DNA from: Chamaelirium japonicum
Taxonomy: Eukaryota; Streptophyta; Magnoliopsida; Liliales; Melanthiaceae
DNA length: 64,000 nt
NCBI GenBank assembly: GCA_947650365.1
Contig: OX393557.1
Span: 52,369,472-52,433,471, forward strand
Direction: 5' to 3'
Of the stretch, positions 1 through 13,643 are shown one piece after another; positions within the stretch are counted from its first letter, which is position 1, and each line of letters opens with the position of its first letter. The notes under the pieces were generated by a model that saw nothing but the letters and a program-made list of their open reading frames with translations, was not told the DNA's origin and did no database searches. The position numbers and the translations under genes were made by a program.

Positions 1-63
<63 letters not shown>

Positions 64-166
64 CATACATATATATATATACATACATACATATATATAT
101 ATACATACATACATATATATATATACATACATACATATATATATATATACATACATATATATATAT

Positions 167-227
<61 letters not shown>

Positions 228-263
228 TGTATATACATATATACATATATACATATATATATA
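1..263. repeat. TA / TACA microsatellite
   Basis: Almost pure alternating AT, with interspersed TACATACA steps that recur every 25-35 bases. It runs from the window edge to the first clear satellite word. Downstream it joins the satellite just before the block that reads as a CCCAGTC-type landmark in other units, so it may be an expanded TA patch inside a satellite unit, cut by the window edge. Its full length cannot be seen. Confidence 0.9.
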
Positions 264-3200
264 CCCATACTCACCCTACCCATACCCAGTCTAACTTATT
301 TATACCTAGCTGTACCTATCTATACCCACCCAAACCCACCCATATGCACCCCATCTACCTAACGATATATATACAAACCCCAACCCACTCATACCCAACA
401 CAACCCACGCATACCTATCATCATGTATCCAAACCCACCCATACTCACCCTTACTTATCTATACCCAACTTGACCTACCTATGCCAATCTATACCTACCC
501 CAACCTACCATACACACTCATACCCACCTATATATATCCTTACCCACCATACCAACAAATACCTACCCCCACTCACCCAGACCAACCTTCAACCACCAAA
601 ACCTACCTATACCTATCCCAAGCTGCTCAAACCAACCTCGACCACTCATACCCACCCTACCCACTCATACCCACTCATACCGACCTATATCTATCCCTTT
701 CCTAGCTTTATACATCCCCACCCTACCATACCCCCCGATATCCACCTTATACCCCCTATTCTACCCTATACCCACCTCAAACCATTACCTACCCAGCCAT
801 ACTAACCCATTCATACCTCCTTCCACCCTTACTTACTTGTACCCACCCATACCCATACCCACTCCTATATGCCCATACATATATATAATCACCCATACCT
901 ATCCTCACCCACTGAAACTCACATATACCTATCTAAAAAAACCCAATCAAATCCATACCCATTCTTACCCGCCAATATACACTCATACCCATCCTAATAT
1001 ATACATACTCACTCATACCCACCCATAGCCACCATCATCCATCTATACCCACTAATATCTACCCCTACCTACCCCCATTCACCCATACCACGCCCACTCC
1101 CAATACTTATCCATACCATTACAAACCCATTATTACCCCTTTCATACTTACCTATACCCATTCATACCCACCCCATCCTCCATACATACCTATACCTATA
1201 CTTACCCAACGAAACTCACCCATACAGATCTGAATCTACCTATACCCTCCCATACCCACTTATTCCTACTTATACCCACTAATTCCTATCTATACATAGC
1301 CATACCTATTTATACCTAGCCATATACACCGAAACCCATATATGCCAGCTCAAATCTACCTTTACCCATAGAAACACCCGCATACCTACCACAACCCACG
1401 CCTATCAACTGAAACTTACCCAATCTTACCCGAACCCACCTAAACCTACCCAAACCATCTTATACCCATCCAACCCACCCATATCAAATCATACTCACCC
1501 TCACCCAACGCATACCCAGTCTAACTCATTCATATCCACTCGTACCCATCTATACCTACCCAAACCCACCTATATGCACCCCACCAACCTAACCATTTGT
1601 ATATCAACCCCAACCCACTCATACCCAACACAACCTATATATACCTATCGTCATCTATCTAAACCCACCCATACCCACTTCGACCTACCTATGTCTATCT
1701 ATACCCACCTTAATCTACCTATACGCACTCATACCAACCTATATGTATCACTAATTACCAAACAAACCAATACCCTCTCCCACTCACCCAGACCCACCCT
1801 CAACTACCAAAACCAACCTATACCTAACCCAACCCGCTCATACCAACCTCGACCCACTCATACCCACCCCAACCCACCCATACCTGCCCTTTCCTAGCTT
1901 TATACATCCCTACCGCACTATACCCCCCATATCCATCTTCTACCCTATATTCTATCCTATACCCGCCTCAAACCAATACCCACCCAGCCACATTTACCCA
2001 TTCATACCTCCTCCAACCCTTACTTTTTTGTACCCACCCATACCCATCCCCACATACCCATGCATACCCCTATATGCCCATACATACATATAATTTTGCA
2101 TATCCTCACCCACTAAAACTCACACATACCTACCTAAAAAAACCAAATCTAATCCATACCCATTTATACCCGCCCATACACACTCATACCCATCCTAATC
2201 CATGCATATTCACTCATACCCACCCATACCCACTACCATTCATCTATATCCACTAATATCTACCCCTACCTATCCCCATTCACCCATACCATGCCCACCC
2301 CCCATACCTATTCATACCAATATAAAACTATTACTACCCCTTTATACCTACTCATAACCATTCTTACCTATCCCCATCCTCTATACATACCCATACCTAT
2401 ACTTACCACCGAAACTCACCCATATAGATCCGAAATTACTTACACCCTCCCATACTCACTTATACCTACTTATACTAATAAATCCCATTTGTACATAGCC
2501 ATACCTATTTATACCTACCCATACACACTGAAACCCACCTATATCGACCCAAATCCACCTTTACCCACAGATAAGCCCCTATACTAACCACAACTCATGC
2601 CCATCAACTAAAACTTACCCATACCTACTTGAACCCATCTAAACCCACCCAAACCTACCCAAATTAACTCATACCCATCCAACCCACCTAAAACAATACA
2701 TACCCACCCACACCCTTCCTATACTCAGTCCAACTCATTCATACCCACGCACACCCATCTATACCCACCCAAACCTACCCATATGCACCCTACCCACCTA
2801 ACCATATATATACCAACCCCAACCTACTCATACCCAACACAACCCTTCCATACCTATCGTCATCTATCCAAACCTACCCATACACACTCCTACTTATCTA
2901 TACCTACCTTAACCTATCTATGCCCATCTATATCTACCCCAACCTACCCATACACACTCATACCCACCTATATATATCCTTACCCTCTATACCAACTTAT
3001 ACCCACCCTCACTCACCCAGACATACCCTCAACCACCAAACCCCACCCATACCCACCTCAACCCACTAATACCAACCTCGACCCACTCATACGCACCTAT
3101 ACCTTCCCTTTTATTGCTTTATACATTCCCACCCCACCATACCCCCCATATCTACCTAATACCCCCCATTCTAGCCCATACCCACCTCAAACCAACACCT

Positions 3201-4248
3201 ACCTAACCACACTTACCCATTCATACCTTGTCCCACCCTTACTTGTACCTACCCATACGTATCCCTACTTACTCATAACCACCCTTATATGCCCATACAT
3301 ACATATAATCACCCATACCCATCCTTACCCATGGAAACTCATACATACCTACCCAAAAAAACCCAATCCAATCCATACCCAATCATACCCACCCATACAC
3401 ACTCATTCCTATTATAATCCATGTATACTCACTCATACCCACCTATACCTACCACTATCCATCTATATGTACTAATATCTAGCCCTACGTACCCCTATTT
3501 ACCCATACCACGCCCATCCCCTATCCCATCCTCACCCACTGAAACTCATATATACCTACCCAAAAAAACCCAATCCAATCCATACCCATTCATACCCACC
3601 CATATACACTCATACCCATCCTAATCCATGCATACTTACTCATACCCACCACCATCCATCTATACCCACTAATATCTACCCCTACCTACCCCTATTCACC
3701 CATATCACACCCTCCCCCCGTACCTATCCATACCAATACAAACCCATTACTACCCCTTCATACCTACCTATACCTATTCTTACCCACCCCCATCCTCCAT
3801 ACATACCCATATCCATACTTACTCATCGAAACTCACCCATACAGATCCGAAACTACCTATACCCTCCCATACCCATTTACACCTACTCATACCCACCAAA
3901 TCCTATATGTATATAGTTATAGCTATTTATACTTACCCATACACACGGAAACCCACCTATGCCAGCTCAAATCCACTTTTACCTACAGATACACCCCCTT
4001 ACCTACCATAACCTACGCCCATCAACTAAAACTTACCCATACCTGTCCAAACCCACCCAAACCAAACCAAGCCAACTCATACCCATTTAACCCACCCATA
4101 ACAACTCATACCCACCCTCATTCTACCCATACCCATGTCCAACTCATTCATACCCACGCACACCCATCTATACCCATCCAAACCTACCCATATGCACCCC
4201 ACCCATCTAACCATATGTATACCAACCCCAACCCACTCAGACCTAATA
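264..4248 (+). repeat. Satellite array, segment 1 (about 1.22-kb units)
   Basis: Head-to-tail repeats of a C/A/T-rich, G-poor sequence. The TAACCATATGTATACC-type landmark recurs at about 359, 1589, 2799 and 4208. The CCTAGCTTTATAC-type landmark recurs at about 700, 1890 and 3110. Normal spacing is about 1.2 kb; the unit starting at 2799 is about 200 bases longer because of an internal duplication at 3314-3727. Internally each unit is made of degenerate CCCATA and CCCACC words. The open frames here encode only Thr/Pro/His/Tyr/Ile-rich low-complexity sequence that follows from the base composition, so I call no gene. The segment ends at the Ty3 insertion. Confidence 0.93.
3314..3727 (+). repeat. 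207-bp tandem duplication inside one satellite unit
   Basis: The block containing GAAACTCAYAYATACC, the A6-7 tract and the CCAATCCAATCC word occurs twice, with the GAAACTCA words at 3334 and 3541 (207 bases apart). The copies have diverged from each other, so the duplication is not very recent. Confidence 0.8.
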
Positions 4249-4275
4249 TAGGGAAGGATTTCGGCCGTCGTACGA
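4249..4275 (-). other. Probable remnant of the second LTR of the Tat-like fragment
   Basis: The first 27 bases of the insertion align with the start of the LTR at 6014: both read as a GGGA-AGGATTT core, then GGC, then a CGTACG or CATACG word, differing mainly by transitions. After this the similarity stops and gag-related sequence follows. This is what a large internal deletion would leave. The match is short, so confidence is moderate. Confidence 0.5.
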
Positions 4276-4423
4276 TAGAACTTGAAGCAACTGTTATTTC
4301 ATTGATAACTTGGAAGATGTTACATCATGGATTTCAGATGAAGAACCTTTCGAGTTATTGATAGTCGGCGGTCTTTTACTTTGGTCGGTTGATAGGGTAC
4401 TTCCCTTTGGTATCCGTGGTCTT

Positions 4424-5891
4424 CTAAGACTCTATGGGTCTATCGTCTGCCTGCTTCGGTCTCTTAGAGGTTCCATCTTCCTTAGCCTGAGCATTGCGAG
4501 CTTGAGCTATTGGTCTCGTTGGTGCCTTATCAGAAAGGCGCTTCTCGAGATCACATTTCTTGCGAGCAACTTGATCGTCCTCCACCTTGATCTCCTTTTG
4601 AATTCGATCGAATAGCACTCTAAGAGAGGCAGGAGGATTGCGGATGAGGTCATTATAGATATGGAGGTCAAAGAATATGGCATTCTTGAATGCGAGCATG
4701 ATGGCTTCATCGTCGAGGTGATATCCGGAGAGCACATCATGCTTGTTTCGGAACCTCCAAGAGAACTCTCGAATGTTTTCATCTGATCCTATCCTGAGCC
4801 GGTAGAGGGAGTCCAGCTTCTTTTTTGGCTTAAGGTTCAACCGATAGTGTTGACCAAAGAGGTCTGCAAGATCCCTAAATTGACTTACGGAGACCGTAGG
4901 GAGGCTATGATACCAGTCCAGTGATATGTCATCTAGGCTGCCAGCGAAGGTGCCTGGTATAGAACCTGGTTGTTGTGGTCGTGTGGCGTCAGTGCCTGTT
5001 TGAAAACGAGGATGTATAGTGTCAGATCTTCCTTTAAATAGTTGAACCTGGGGAGAGCGGGGGCTTTCCAGCTTTGAGGAAATTGGGCTAGGAGAATATG
5101 CTGATGAAGTGGCCCTTCGGAGGCGTGATTGTTTCGACGATCACCTTATTGGTCAGAGAGACGTCTCGGGGCAAGAGGAGGCAAAAAGGGCATTGGAGTC
5201 TATCTCGTCGTCCGATTCCCAACTGGGGTTCGATCGCCATTGTAATATTACCGAACTTTAGAGTCGTGCCCATTATTCCGAACATCCCTCATGATGCAGG
5301 GCTCGGAGGATGACTAGGAGCCAAGAGACTTGGGATGGCGAGCAGACTCACGGAGATGCTCCGAGACAGTCGGCCTGCGAGGAATAGGCGAGGGTCCTCT
5401 CGAGAGGGATTTGAGAGAATGTTGAGCGATGTCGACGACGGATCGTTTAAAAGGAGCAAAAAATTATCAATCGATCGGCAGACGTCTGATACGTCTTTAA
5501 TACTAGTGGTAGACCATGGGAGGTCAGTTCATACTTCGATAGCAATCTGTTGGAGGGAGTCTCTTTCTACCATGAGAGCGGCGTTCTGCTTTATGAGGGT
5601 GAGTAGTTGATAGTCCTCTGATATGATTTGGTATGACGCTTGAGCACCGGTACCGGGAGAGACATGTGCTTTCCCCAAGCGCTGAGGAATTTGGCCGGCG
5701 AGTTGAGGTGACTGTTAAAGTTGAGCCTGGGCGACGCGATCAACCGACGGGCGACTCCTTGAATTAACAGCAAGTTGCTGTTCCGGGTGTTGGCTCGTTG
5801 CGAACCGATGACTCATTAAGCGAGTCATCAGATGCTGAGCATCTGGGTGCATGCTGTTTTCCTCCGATTGGTCCATCGGTGTTTTTGCCAT
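4424..5891 (-). pseudogene. gag region of the Tat-like fragment
   Basis: Minus-strand sequence with a recognisable retrotransposon gag segment at 4424-4840. It includes the words IREFSWRFRNKHDVLSG, IMLAFKNAI and PPASLRVLFDRIQKEI, followed by a Lys/Arg-rich tail, a pattern known from the conserved capsid segment of plant Ty3 Gag proteins. In the family, Gag assembles the cytoplasmic particle that packages element RNA. A plausible initiation region lies near 5891, about 100 bases past the primer binding site, but the region between is decayed. Treated as a fossil; no functional product is implied. The plus-strand frames over the same DNA are shadows. Confidence 0.7.
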
Positions 5892-5989
5892 CTAGGTGTA
5901 GCGATGGAGAGAGACGGATTACTCGAGCAACCAGAAACTACTATTGGAGAAGTTGGAAAACTTAGATGTTGCAAGCTAATATGATAAGA

Positions 5990-6008
5990 GATCCTACAGA
6001 TGGCGCCA
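5990..6008 (-). other. Primer binding site of the Tat-like fragment
   Basis: On the minus strand this reads TGGCGCCATCTGTAGGATC, five bases inside the LTR end. TGGCGCC-starting primer sites that pair with a tRNA 3' end ending in GGCGCCA are established for plant Ty3 elements; the CGTCTGTGGGA-like continuation is typical of Tat relatives. It fixes the orientation of the fragment and the inner LTR boundary. Confidence 0.75.
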
Positions 6009-6408
6009 AACTATGGGAGAGGATTTTGGCTATCATACGTGACCCTCCATCAACAGTCGATTGAAGGTTTGACCCTTCGAGATGTGGAGCGCTTTCAAGC
6101 GCTGAGTTGTGACTTGCTAGGCTATCACACAAGCACTATAGAGTAGAAAGGTAGAGGAAGAGATGACACAGGATCTGGTAACGGAGTTCGGGCGAAGCCT
6201 ACATCTTCGTGCAGTAAGATGCAACCTTTGAATCCACTATCTCTGAATAAATAGTAGAGCTACTCTTGATAGGTCGAGGAGTGCTTCTTACAAGTAATCA
6301 AAGGATAAAAAAGGACTCTAAAAATAAGAAAGCTCATAGAGCTCTGGAAAACCGAAAGTGAGTTTTTGGTCTGGAATTTGGGGATCTGAATTATTTCACA
6401 GGGTTGCC

Positions 6409-6416
6409 TATTTATA
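6409..6416 (-). promoter_or_regulatory. TATA box in the Tat-like LTR
   Basis: The minus strand reads CTATAAATAGGCAACCC here, a strong plant TATA consensus about 400 bases upstream of the LTR/primer-site junction. This would be the U3 promoter of the fossil element. Activity is unknown. Confidence 0.55.
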
Positions 6417-6518
6417 GTGGTTTGTTTCATCAAAGGAATATTCTAGGAATATTCCTTAAAGTATCCGAGGTTTAGTAAATTTATGAGGGGATTTACCAAA
6501 CCTTAGATAGTGCAAGTA

Positions 6519-6638
6519 GGCCCCAAGCAGGGCTGCAGGTCCCACTGTTGGACTCATGGGCTCTAAGCAGGGCTGCGGGTCCTACAATTGGACTCATGGG
6601 TCCTAGGCAGGGTTGTGCGTCCTACCGTTGGGCGTTAG
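6519..6638 (+). repeat. Three tandem copies of a 40-bp repeat
   Basis: Copies at 6519-6558, 6559-6598 and 6599-6638 share the words AAGCAGGGCTGC, GGTCC and GGACTCATG at an exact 40-base spacing; the third is the most diverged. They lie in the U3 part of the minus-strand LTR, upstream of its TATA box, where enhancer-like tandem repeats are common in LTRs. Confidence 0.85.
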
Positions 6639-8599
6639 CCAAATTTTGCACCCATACCAAACACAACCCACGCATACCTATCGTCTTCTATCCAAACCCA
6701 CCCATACCCACCCTTACTTATCTATACCTACCTCGACCTACCTATGCCTATCTATACCCACCCCAACCTATCCATACACACTCATACCTACCTATATGTA
6801 TCCCTACCCGCCATACCAACCAATACCCACCCCTATTCACTAAGACCCACCCTCAACCACCAAAAACCACTCATACCTACCCCAAACTACTCATACCAAC
6901 CTCGACCCACTAATACCAACCCCAACCTACTCATACCCACCCATACTTACACTTTCCTATCTTTATACAACCCCACCCCACAATACCCCCCCATATCCAC
7001 CTTATACTCCCCATTCTACCCCATTCCCACCTCAAACCAATACCTACCCAGCCACACTTACTAATTAATACCTCTTCCCATGCTTACTTACTTGTATCCA
7101 CGCATACCCATCCCCACATACCCATACCTACCCCTATATGCCCATACATATATATAATCACCCATACCCATTCTCATCATCTGAAACTCACACATACCTA
7201 CCCAAAAAACCCTAATCTAATCCATAACCATTCATACCCGTCCATACACACTCATACCCATTCTAATCCATGCATACTTACTCATAACCACCCATACCCA
7301 CCACCATCCATCTATACCCACTAATATTTACACATACCTACCCTATTAACCCATACTACGCCCACCCTCATACCTATACATACCAATACAGACCCATTAC
7401 TACCCTTTCATACCTACCCATACCCATTCTTACCCACCCCTATCCTCCATACATACACATACCCATACTTACCCATCGAAACTCACCCATATAGATCACA
7501 AACTACCTATACCCTCCTATACCAACTTATACCTACTCATACCTACCAAATCCTATATGTATAAAGCCATACACATTTATACCCACACATACACAATAAA
7601 ACCTATCCATACCGGCTCAAATCCACCTTTACCTACACATACACCTCCATACCCACCATAACCCATGCCTATCAACTGAAACATACCCGAACCTACCCGA
7701 ACCCATCTAAACCAACCCAAACCAACCTAAACCAACTCATACCCATCCAACCCATCCATAAAAACTTATAACCACCTTCATCCTACCCATACCTAGTCCA
7801 ACTTATTTATACCCACCCGAACCCATCTATACCTACCAAAACCTACCCATATACACCCCACCCACCTAACCATATGTATACCAACCCCAACACACTTATA
7901 CCCAATACAACCCATCTATACTTATCGTTATCTATCCAAACCCACCCATACCCACCCTTACTTATCTATACCCACCTCGACCAACCTATGTCCATCTATA
8001 CCCAACCCAACCTACCCATATGCACTTATACCCACCAATATATATCCCTACCCACCATACCACCCAATACCAACCCCAACTCACCCAGACCCATCCTCAA
8101 CCACCAAAACCTACCCATACCTACCCTAACCCGCTCATACCAACCTCGACCCACTCATACCCACTCCAATCCTCTCATACCCGCCCATACCTACCCTTTC
8201 CTAGCTTTATATATTCCAACCCTACTATACCCCTCCATATTTACCTTATACCCCCTATTCAACCCTAAACCCACCTCAAACTAATACCCATCCAGCCACA
8301 CTTAATACCACCTCCCACCCTTAATTAGTTGTACCCACCCATACCAATCCCCACATACGCATACCCACCCCTATATGCCCATACATATATATAATCACCC
8401 ATACCCATCCTCACCCACTGAAACTCACACATACCTATCCGAAAAAACCCAATCTAATCTAAAACCATTCATACCCGCCCATACACACTCATACCCATTA
8501 TAATCCATGCATACTCACTCATACTCACCCATACCCACCACCATTCATCTATACCCACTAATATCTACCCCTACCTACCCCCATTAACCCATACCATGC

Positions 8600-8990
8600 C
8601 TACCCTCTATACCTATCCAAACCCACCCATACCTATCTCTACTTATCTATACCCATCTCGACATACCTATGCCCATTTATACCCACACCAACCTACCCTT
8701 ACATACTCATACCCACCTATATATATCCCTACCCACCATACCAACCAATACCCACCCCCCTTACCCAGACCCATCCTCAACCACAAAAACCCACCCAGAC
8801 CAACCCCAACCCGCTCATACTAACCTCGACCCACTCATACCCACCCCAAATCACTTATATCTACCCATACCTACCCTTTCTTAGCTTTATACATCCCCAC
8901 CTACCCCCATTCACCCATACCAATCCAATCCAATCCATACCTATTCATACACGCCCAGACATACTCATACCCATCATAATCCATGCATAG
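8600..8990 (+). repeat. Scrambled partial satellite duplication
   Basis: At about 8617 the sequence jumps at the shared word CTATCCA from the CCATACCAATAC part of the unit back to the earlier CTTATCTATACCCA part. It passes a second CTTAGCTTTATACAT block at 8880, then jumps forward again to CTACCCCCATTCACCC and from there to the CCAATCCAATCC word. The result is a unit longer than normal with part of it repeated out of order. Confidence 0.7.
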
Positions 8991-11900
8991 TCAATAATAC
9001 CCACCCATACCCACCACCATCTATCTATACCCATAAATATCTACCCCTACCTACCCCCATTCACCCATACCACGCCCACCTCCCATACCTATCTATACCA
9101 ATACAAACCCATTACTACCCCTTCATACCTACTTATACTTATTTTTACCCACCCCTATCCTCCATACATATCTATACCCACACTTACCTACCGGAACTCA
9201 TCCATACAGATCCGAAACTACCTATACCTTCCAATACCTACTTATACCTAATCATACCCACCAAATCTTATCATGTATATAGCTATATATATTTAAACCC
9301 ATACATACACACTAAAACCCACTTATATAGTTTTAAATCCACCTTTACCCACAGATACACCCCCATATCTACCATAACCCATGCCCATCAACTAAAACTT
9401 ACCCATACCTACCCGAACCCACCCAAATAAACCTAAAACAACTCATACCCATCCAACCCACACATAACAACTCATACCCACCCTCACCCTACCCATACCC
9501 AGTCCAACTCATTCATACCCACCTGTACCTATCTATACCCACCCAAACCCACTCATATATACCCCACCCATCTAACTATATGTATACTAACTCCAACCCA
9601 CTCATACCCTATACAACCCACCCATACCTATCATCATCAATACAAACCCATCCATACCCACCCCAATTTATCTATACCTACCTCAACCTACCTATGCCTA
9701 TTTATACCCACGCAACCTACCTATACGTACTCATACCCAACTATATATATCCCTACCTACTATACCAACCAATACCCACCCCTACTCGTGCAGACCAATG
9801 CTCAACTACCAAAACCCACCAATACCTACCCTAACCAGCTCATACCAACCTCGACTTACTCATACCCACCTTAACCTACTAATACACACCCATACCTACC
9901 CTTTCCTACCTTTATACAACCCTATCCCACCATACCCCCTTAATCTACCTTATACCCCCTATACTACTCCATATTCATCTCAAACCAATACCCACCTAGC
10001 TATACTTACCCATTTATACCTTCTCCCACCCATACATACTCTTACCCACCCATACATGCCGAATTCCACCCAAACATATCGTAATCCAACTTTACCCATA
10101 TATACATCCCCATACCCATTATAACTCACGCCCATCGAATAAAACTTACCCATACCTACCTGAACCCTCATAAACCTACCTAAATCAACTCATACCCATC
10201 CAACCTACCTTTAACAACTCATACCCACCCTAACCCAACCCATACCCAGTCAAACTTATTCATACCCACCCTCACCCATCTATACCTACCCAAAATAACC
10301 CATATGTAACCCACCCACCTAACCATATATATTAACCCTAACCCACTTATACCCAATACATCCTACCCATACCAATCGTTATCTATCCAAACCCAACAAT
10401 ACCTACGCCTTCTTATCTATACCCACCTCGACCTACCCCCTATTCTACCCCATACCCTCCTCAAACTAATACCCACCCAGCCACACTTACCCATTCATAC
10501 CTTCTCCCACCCTTACTTACTCGTACCCACCCATACCCATCCCCACATAATTATACCCAGGCCTATAAGCCCATACATACATATAATCACCCATACTCAT
10601 CCTCACTCACTGAAACTCACACATACCTATCCAAAAAAACCCAATCCAATCAATACCCATTCATACTCGCCCATACAAACTCATACCTATCCTAATCCAT
10701 GCATACTCACTCATACCCAACCATACCCACGACTATCTATCTATACCCACTAATATTAATGCCTACTCACCCCCATTCACCCATACCATGCACAAAACCC
10801 ATACCTTTCCATACCAATACAAAACCATTACTACCCCTTCATACCTACCCATATCCATTCTTACCCATCCCCATCCTCCATACATACCCATACCCATATT
10901 TACCTACTGAAACTCACCCATATAGATCTGAAACTACGTATACCTTCCCATACCCACTTATACTTATTGATACCCACCAAATCTTATCTGTATATAGCCA
11001 TAGCCATTTATACCCACCCATACATACTGAAACCCACCTATACCGACTCAAATCCACCTTTACCCACAGATATACCCCTATACCCACCATAACCTATGCC
11101 TATTAAGTGAAACTTACCCATACCAACCCAAACCCATATAAACCTATCCAAACTAACTCATACCTATCCAACCCACGTATAAGAACTCATACCCACCCTT
11201 ACCCAACCCATACACAGTACAATTCATTCATACCCACCCGCACCCATATATAACTACCCAAACCCATCTATATGTACCCCACCCACCTAACCATATATAT
11301 ACCACCCTAACCTACCTATACGCAATACAACTAACCCATACGTATTATTATCTATCTATACCTACCCCTACTTATCTATACCTACCTCGACCTACCTATG
11401 CCCATGCATACCCATCCCAACCTACCCATACGCACTCATACCCACCTATATGTATCGCTACACACCATACCAATAAATTCCCACCCTTACTCCTCTAGAC
11501 CCACCCTCAAGCACCAAAACCTACCCATAATTACACCAAGCCACTTATACACACCTCGACCCACTCATACCCACCCACACCTACCTTTTCCTAGCTTTAT
11601 ATATCCCCATGGCCCTATATCCACCTTATATCCCCCATTCTACCCCATACTTACCTTAAACCAACACCCACCCAGCCACTCTTACTTAATCATACCTCCT
11701 CCCACCCCTTACTTACTTGTACCCATATATACCAATCCTCATATACCTATACCAACCTTTATATGCCCATATATACATATAATCACTCATACTCATCCTC
11801 ACCCACTGAAACTCATATATACCTACCCAAAAAAAACCAATCTAATCCATACCCATTCATACCCGCCCATGCATACTCATACCCATCCTAATTTATGCAT

Positions 11901-13610
11901 ACTCAATCATACCCACCCATACATACCAAAACCCACCTATGCTACCTCAAATCAACCTTTACCTATAGATATACCCCCATACCTACCAAAACCCACGCCT
12001 ATCAATTGAAACTTACCTATACCTAGCCGAACCCACCTAAACCCACCCAAACCAATTCATACCCATCCAACCCACCTATAACAACTCATACTGACCCTCA
12101 CCATACCTATACCCAGTCCAACTTATTCATACCCACCCGTACCTATCTATACCTACCCAAACCCACCCATATGTACCTCACCCACCTAACCATATGTATA
12201 CCAACCCCAACCTACTCATACCCAATATAACCTATCCATACCTATCGTCATCTACCCAAACCCACCCATTCCCACCCCTATTTATCTTTACCTACCTCGA
12301 CCTACTTATGCTCATCTATACTTACCCTAACCTACTCATCCATACTCATACGCACCTATATATATCCCTACCCATAATACCAACCAATACCCACCCATAC
12401 CCATCCCTACATACCCATACCCACCCCTATATGCCCATACATATATATAATCACCCATACCCATCCTCACGTACTTGAACTCATACATACCTACCCAAAA
12501 ATACCCAATCTAATCTATACCCATTCATACCTGCCCATACACACACTTACCCACCCATATATACCGAAATTCCCCATACATACTGAAATCCACTTTTACA
12601 CACATATACACCCCCATACCTACCACAACTTACGCCCATCAACTAAAACTTACCCATACCTACCCGAACCCATATAAACCTACCTAAACCAACTCATACC
12701 CATCTAACCCACCCATAACAACTCATACCCAAACTCACCTTACCCATACCCAATCCAATTCATTTATACCCACCCCTACCCATTTATACTTACCCAAACC
12801 CACCCATATGTACCCTACCCACCTAACCATATGTATACCAACCCCAAACCACTCATACCCAAAACAACCCACCCATACCTATCATCATCTATCCAAACCC
12901 ACCAATACCTACCCCTACTTATCTATACCCACCTCGAGCTACCCCCCATTCTACCCTATACCCAACTCAAACCAATACCTACTAAGCTACACTTACCCAT
13001 TCATACCTCCTCCCACCCTTACCTACTCATACCCTCCAAATCCTATCTGTACATAGCCATACCCATTTATACCCACATATACACACCGAAACCTACCTAT
13101 GTCAGCTCAAATCCATCTTTACCAATATATACACCCATTACATACCACAACCTATGCCCATCAACTAAAACTTACCCATACCTACCCGAACATACCTAAA
13201 CCCACCCAAACCAACCCAAACCAACTCATACCCATCCAGCCCACTCATAACAACTTATACCCATCCTCACCCTACTCATACCCAGTCCAATACAATCATA
13301 CCCACTTATACGTATACCTGCACACCATACTAACTAATACCCACTCCCACTTACCCAGACCTACCCTCAACCACCAAAACCCACCCATACATACCATAAC
13401 CGGCTCAAACCAACTTTGACTCACTCATACCCACCCCAACCCATACATACCCACCCATACCTACCCTTTTCTAGCATTATACATTCCCACCCTACCATAC
13501 CCCCTCAAATATACCTTATACCCCCTATTCTATACCATACTTACCTCAAACCAATACCCACCCAGCCACACTTACCCATTCATACATCCTCCTACCCTTA
13601 CTTACTTGTA

Positions 13611-13643
13611 CCCACCCATACCCATCCCTACATACCCATACCC
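13611..13643 (-). other. Representative G-quadruplex-capable tract
   Basis: Six CCC runs (13611, 13615, 13621, 13626, 13635, 13641) lie within 33 bases, so the minus strand has six GGG runs with loops of 1 to 6 bases. This meets the usual four-run quadruplex rule, and the + strand meets the i-motif rule. The same block recurs in most satellite units just after the CTTACTTGTACC word, for example near 2035, 38590 and 43630. Confidence 0.6.

Larger units (their letters stand above)
6014..6650 (-). repeat. LTR of the Tat-like fragment (about 637 bp)
   Basis: Plus-strand ends read TGGGAG...TTTTGCA, giving TG...CA termini. The outer edge could also be placed at 6654. The LTR contains a minus-strand TATA box, and near its outer edge three tandem copies of a 40-bp sequence. 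Being on the right with the primer site on its left, it is the 5' LTR of a minus-strand element. No full second copy is present, so it cannot be dated by LTR comparison. Confidence 0.7.
4249..6654 (-). mobile_element. Ty3 LTR retrotransposon fragment, Tat-like, broken
   Basis: A non-satellite block with ordinary base composition sits inside the satellite. Read on the minus strand it shows an LTR (6014-6650), a primer binding site just after it, a leader, and a gag region down to about 4424. A remnant of about 27 bases at the left edge resembles the inner end of the same LTR. No reverse transcriptase or integrase is present, so most of the element has been lost by internal deletion and what remains is an old fossil with several breaks. 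The satellite flanks overlap by about 11 degenerate bases and give no clean 5-bp target duplication. The Tat-like label rests on the TGGCGCCATCTGT primer-site sequence and gag style; it could be another plant Ty3 lineage. Confidence 0.8.

Noticed and set aside
4310-5610. Plus-strand frames over the Tat-like fragment
   Set aside because: They overlap minus-strand gag sequence that has recognisable family words; the plus-strand frames are shadows.
9980-10171. Minus-strand frame rich in Gly, Val, Met and Tyr, and similar ones at 20045, 24445 and 39828
   Set aside because: Reverse complement of the satellite words (GGGTATGGGT) gives Gly/Met/Val/Tyr runs by composition. No domain and no conservation of length.
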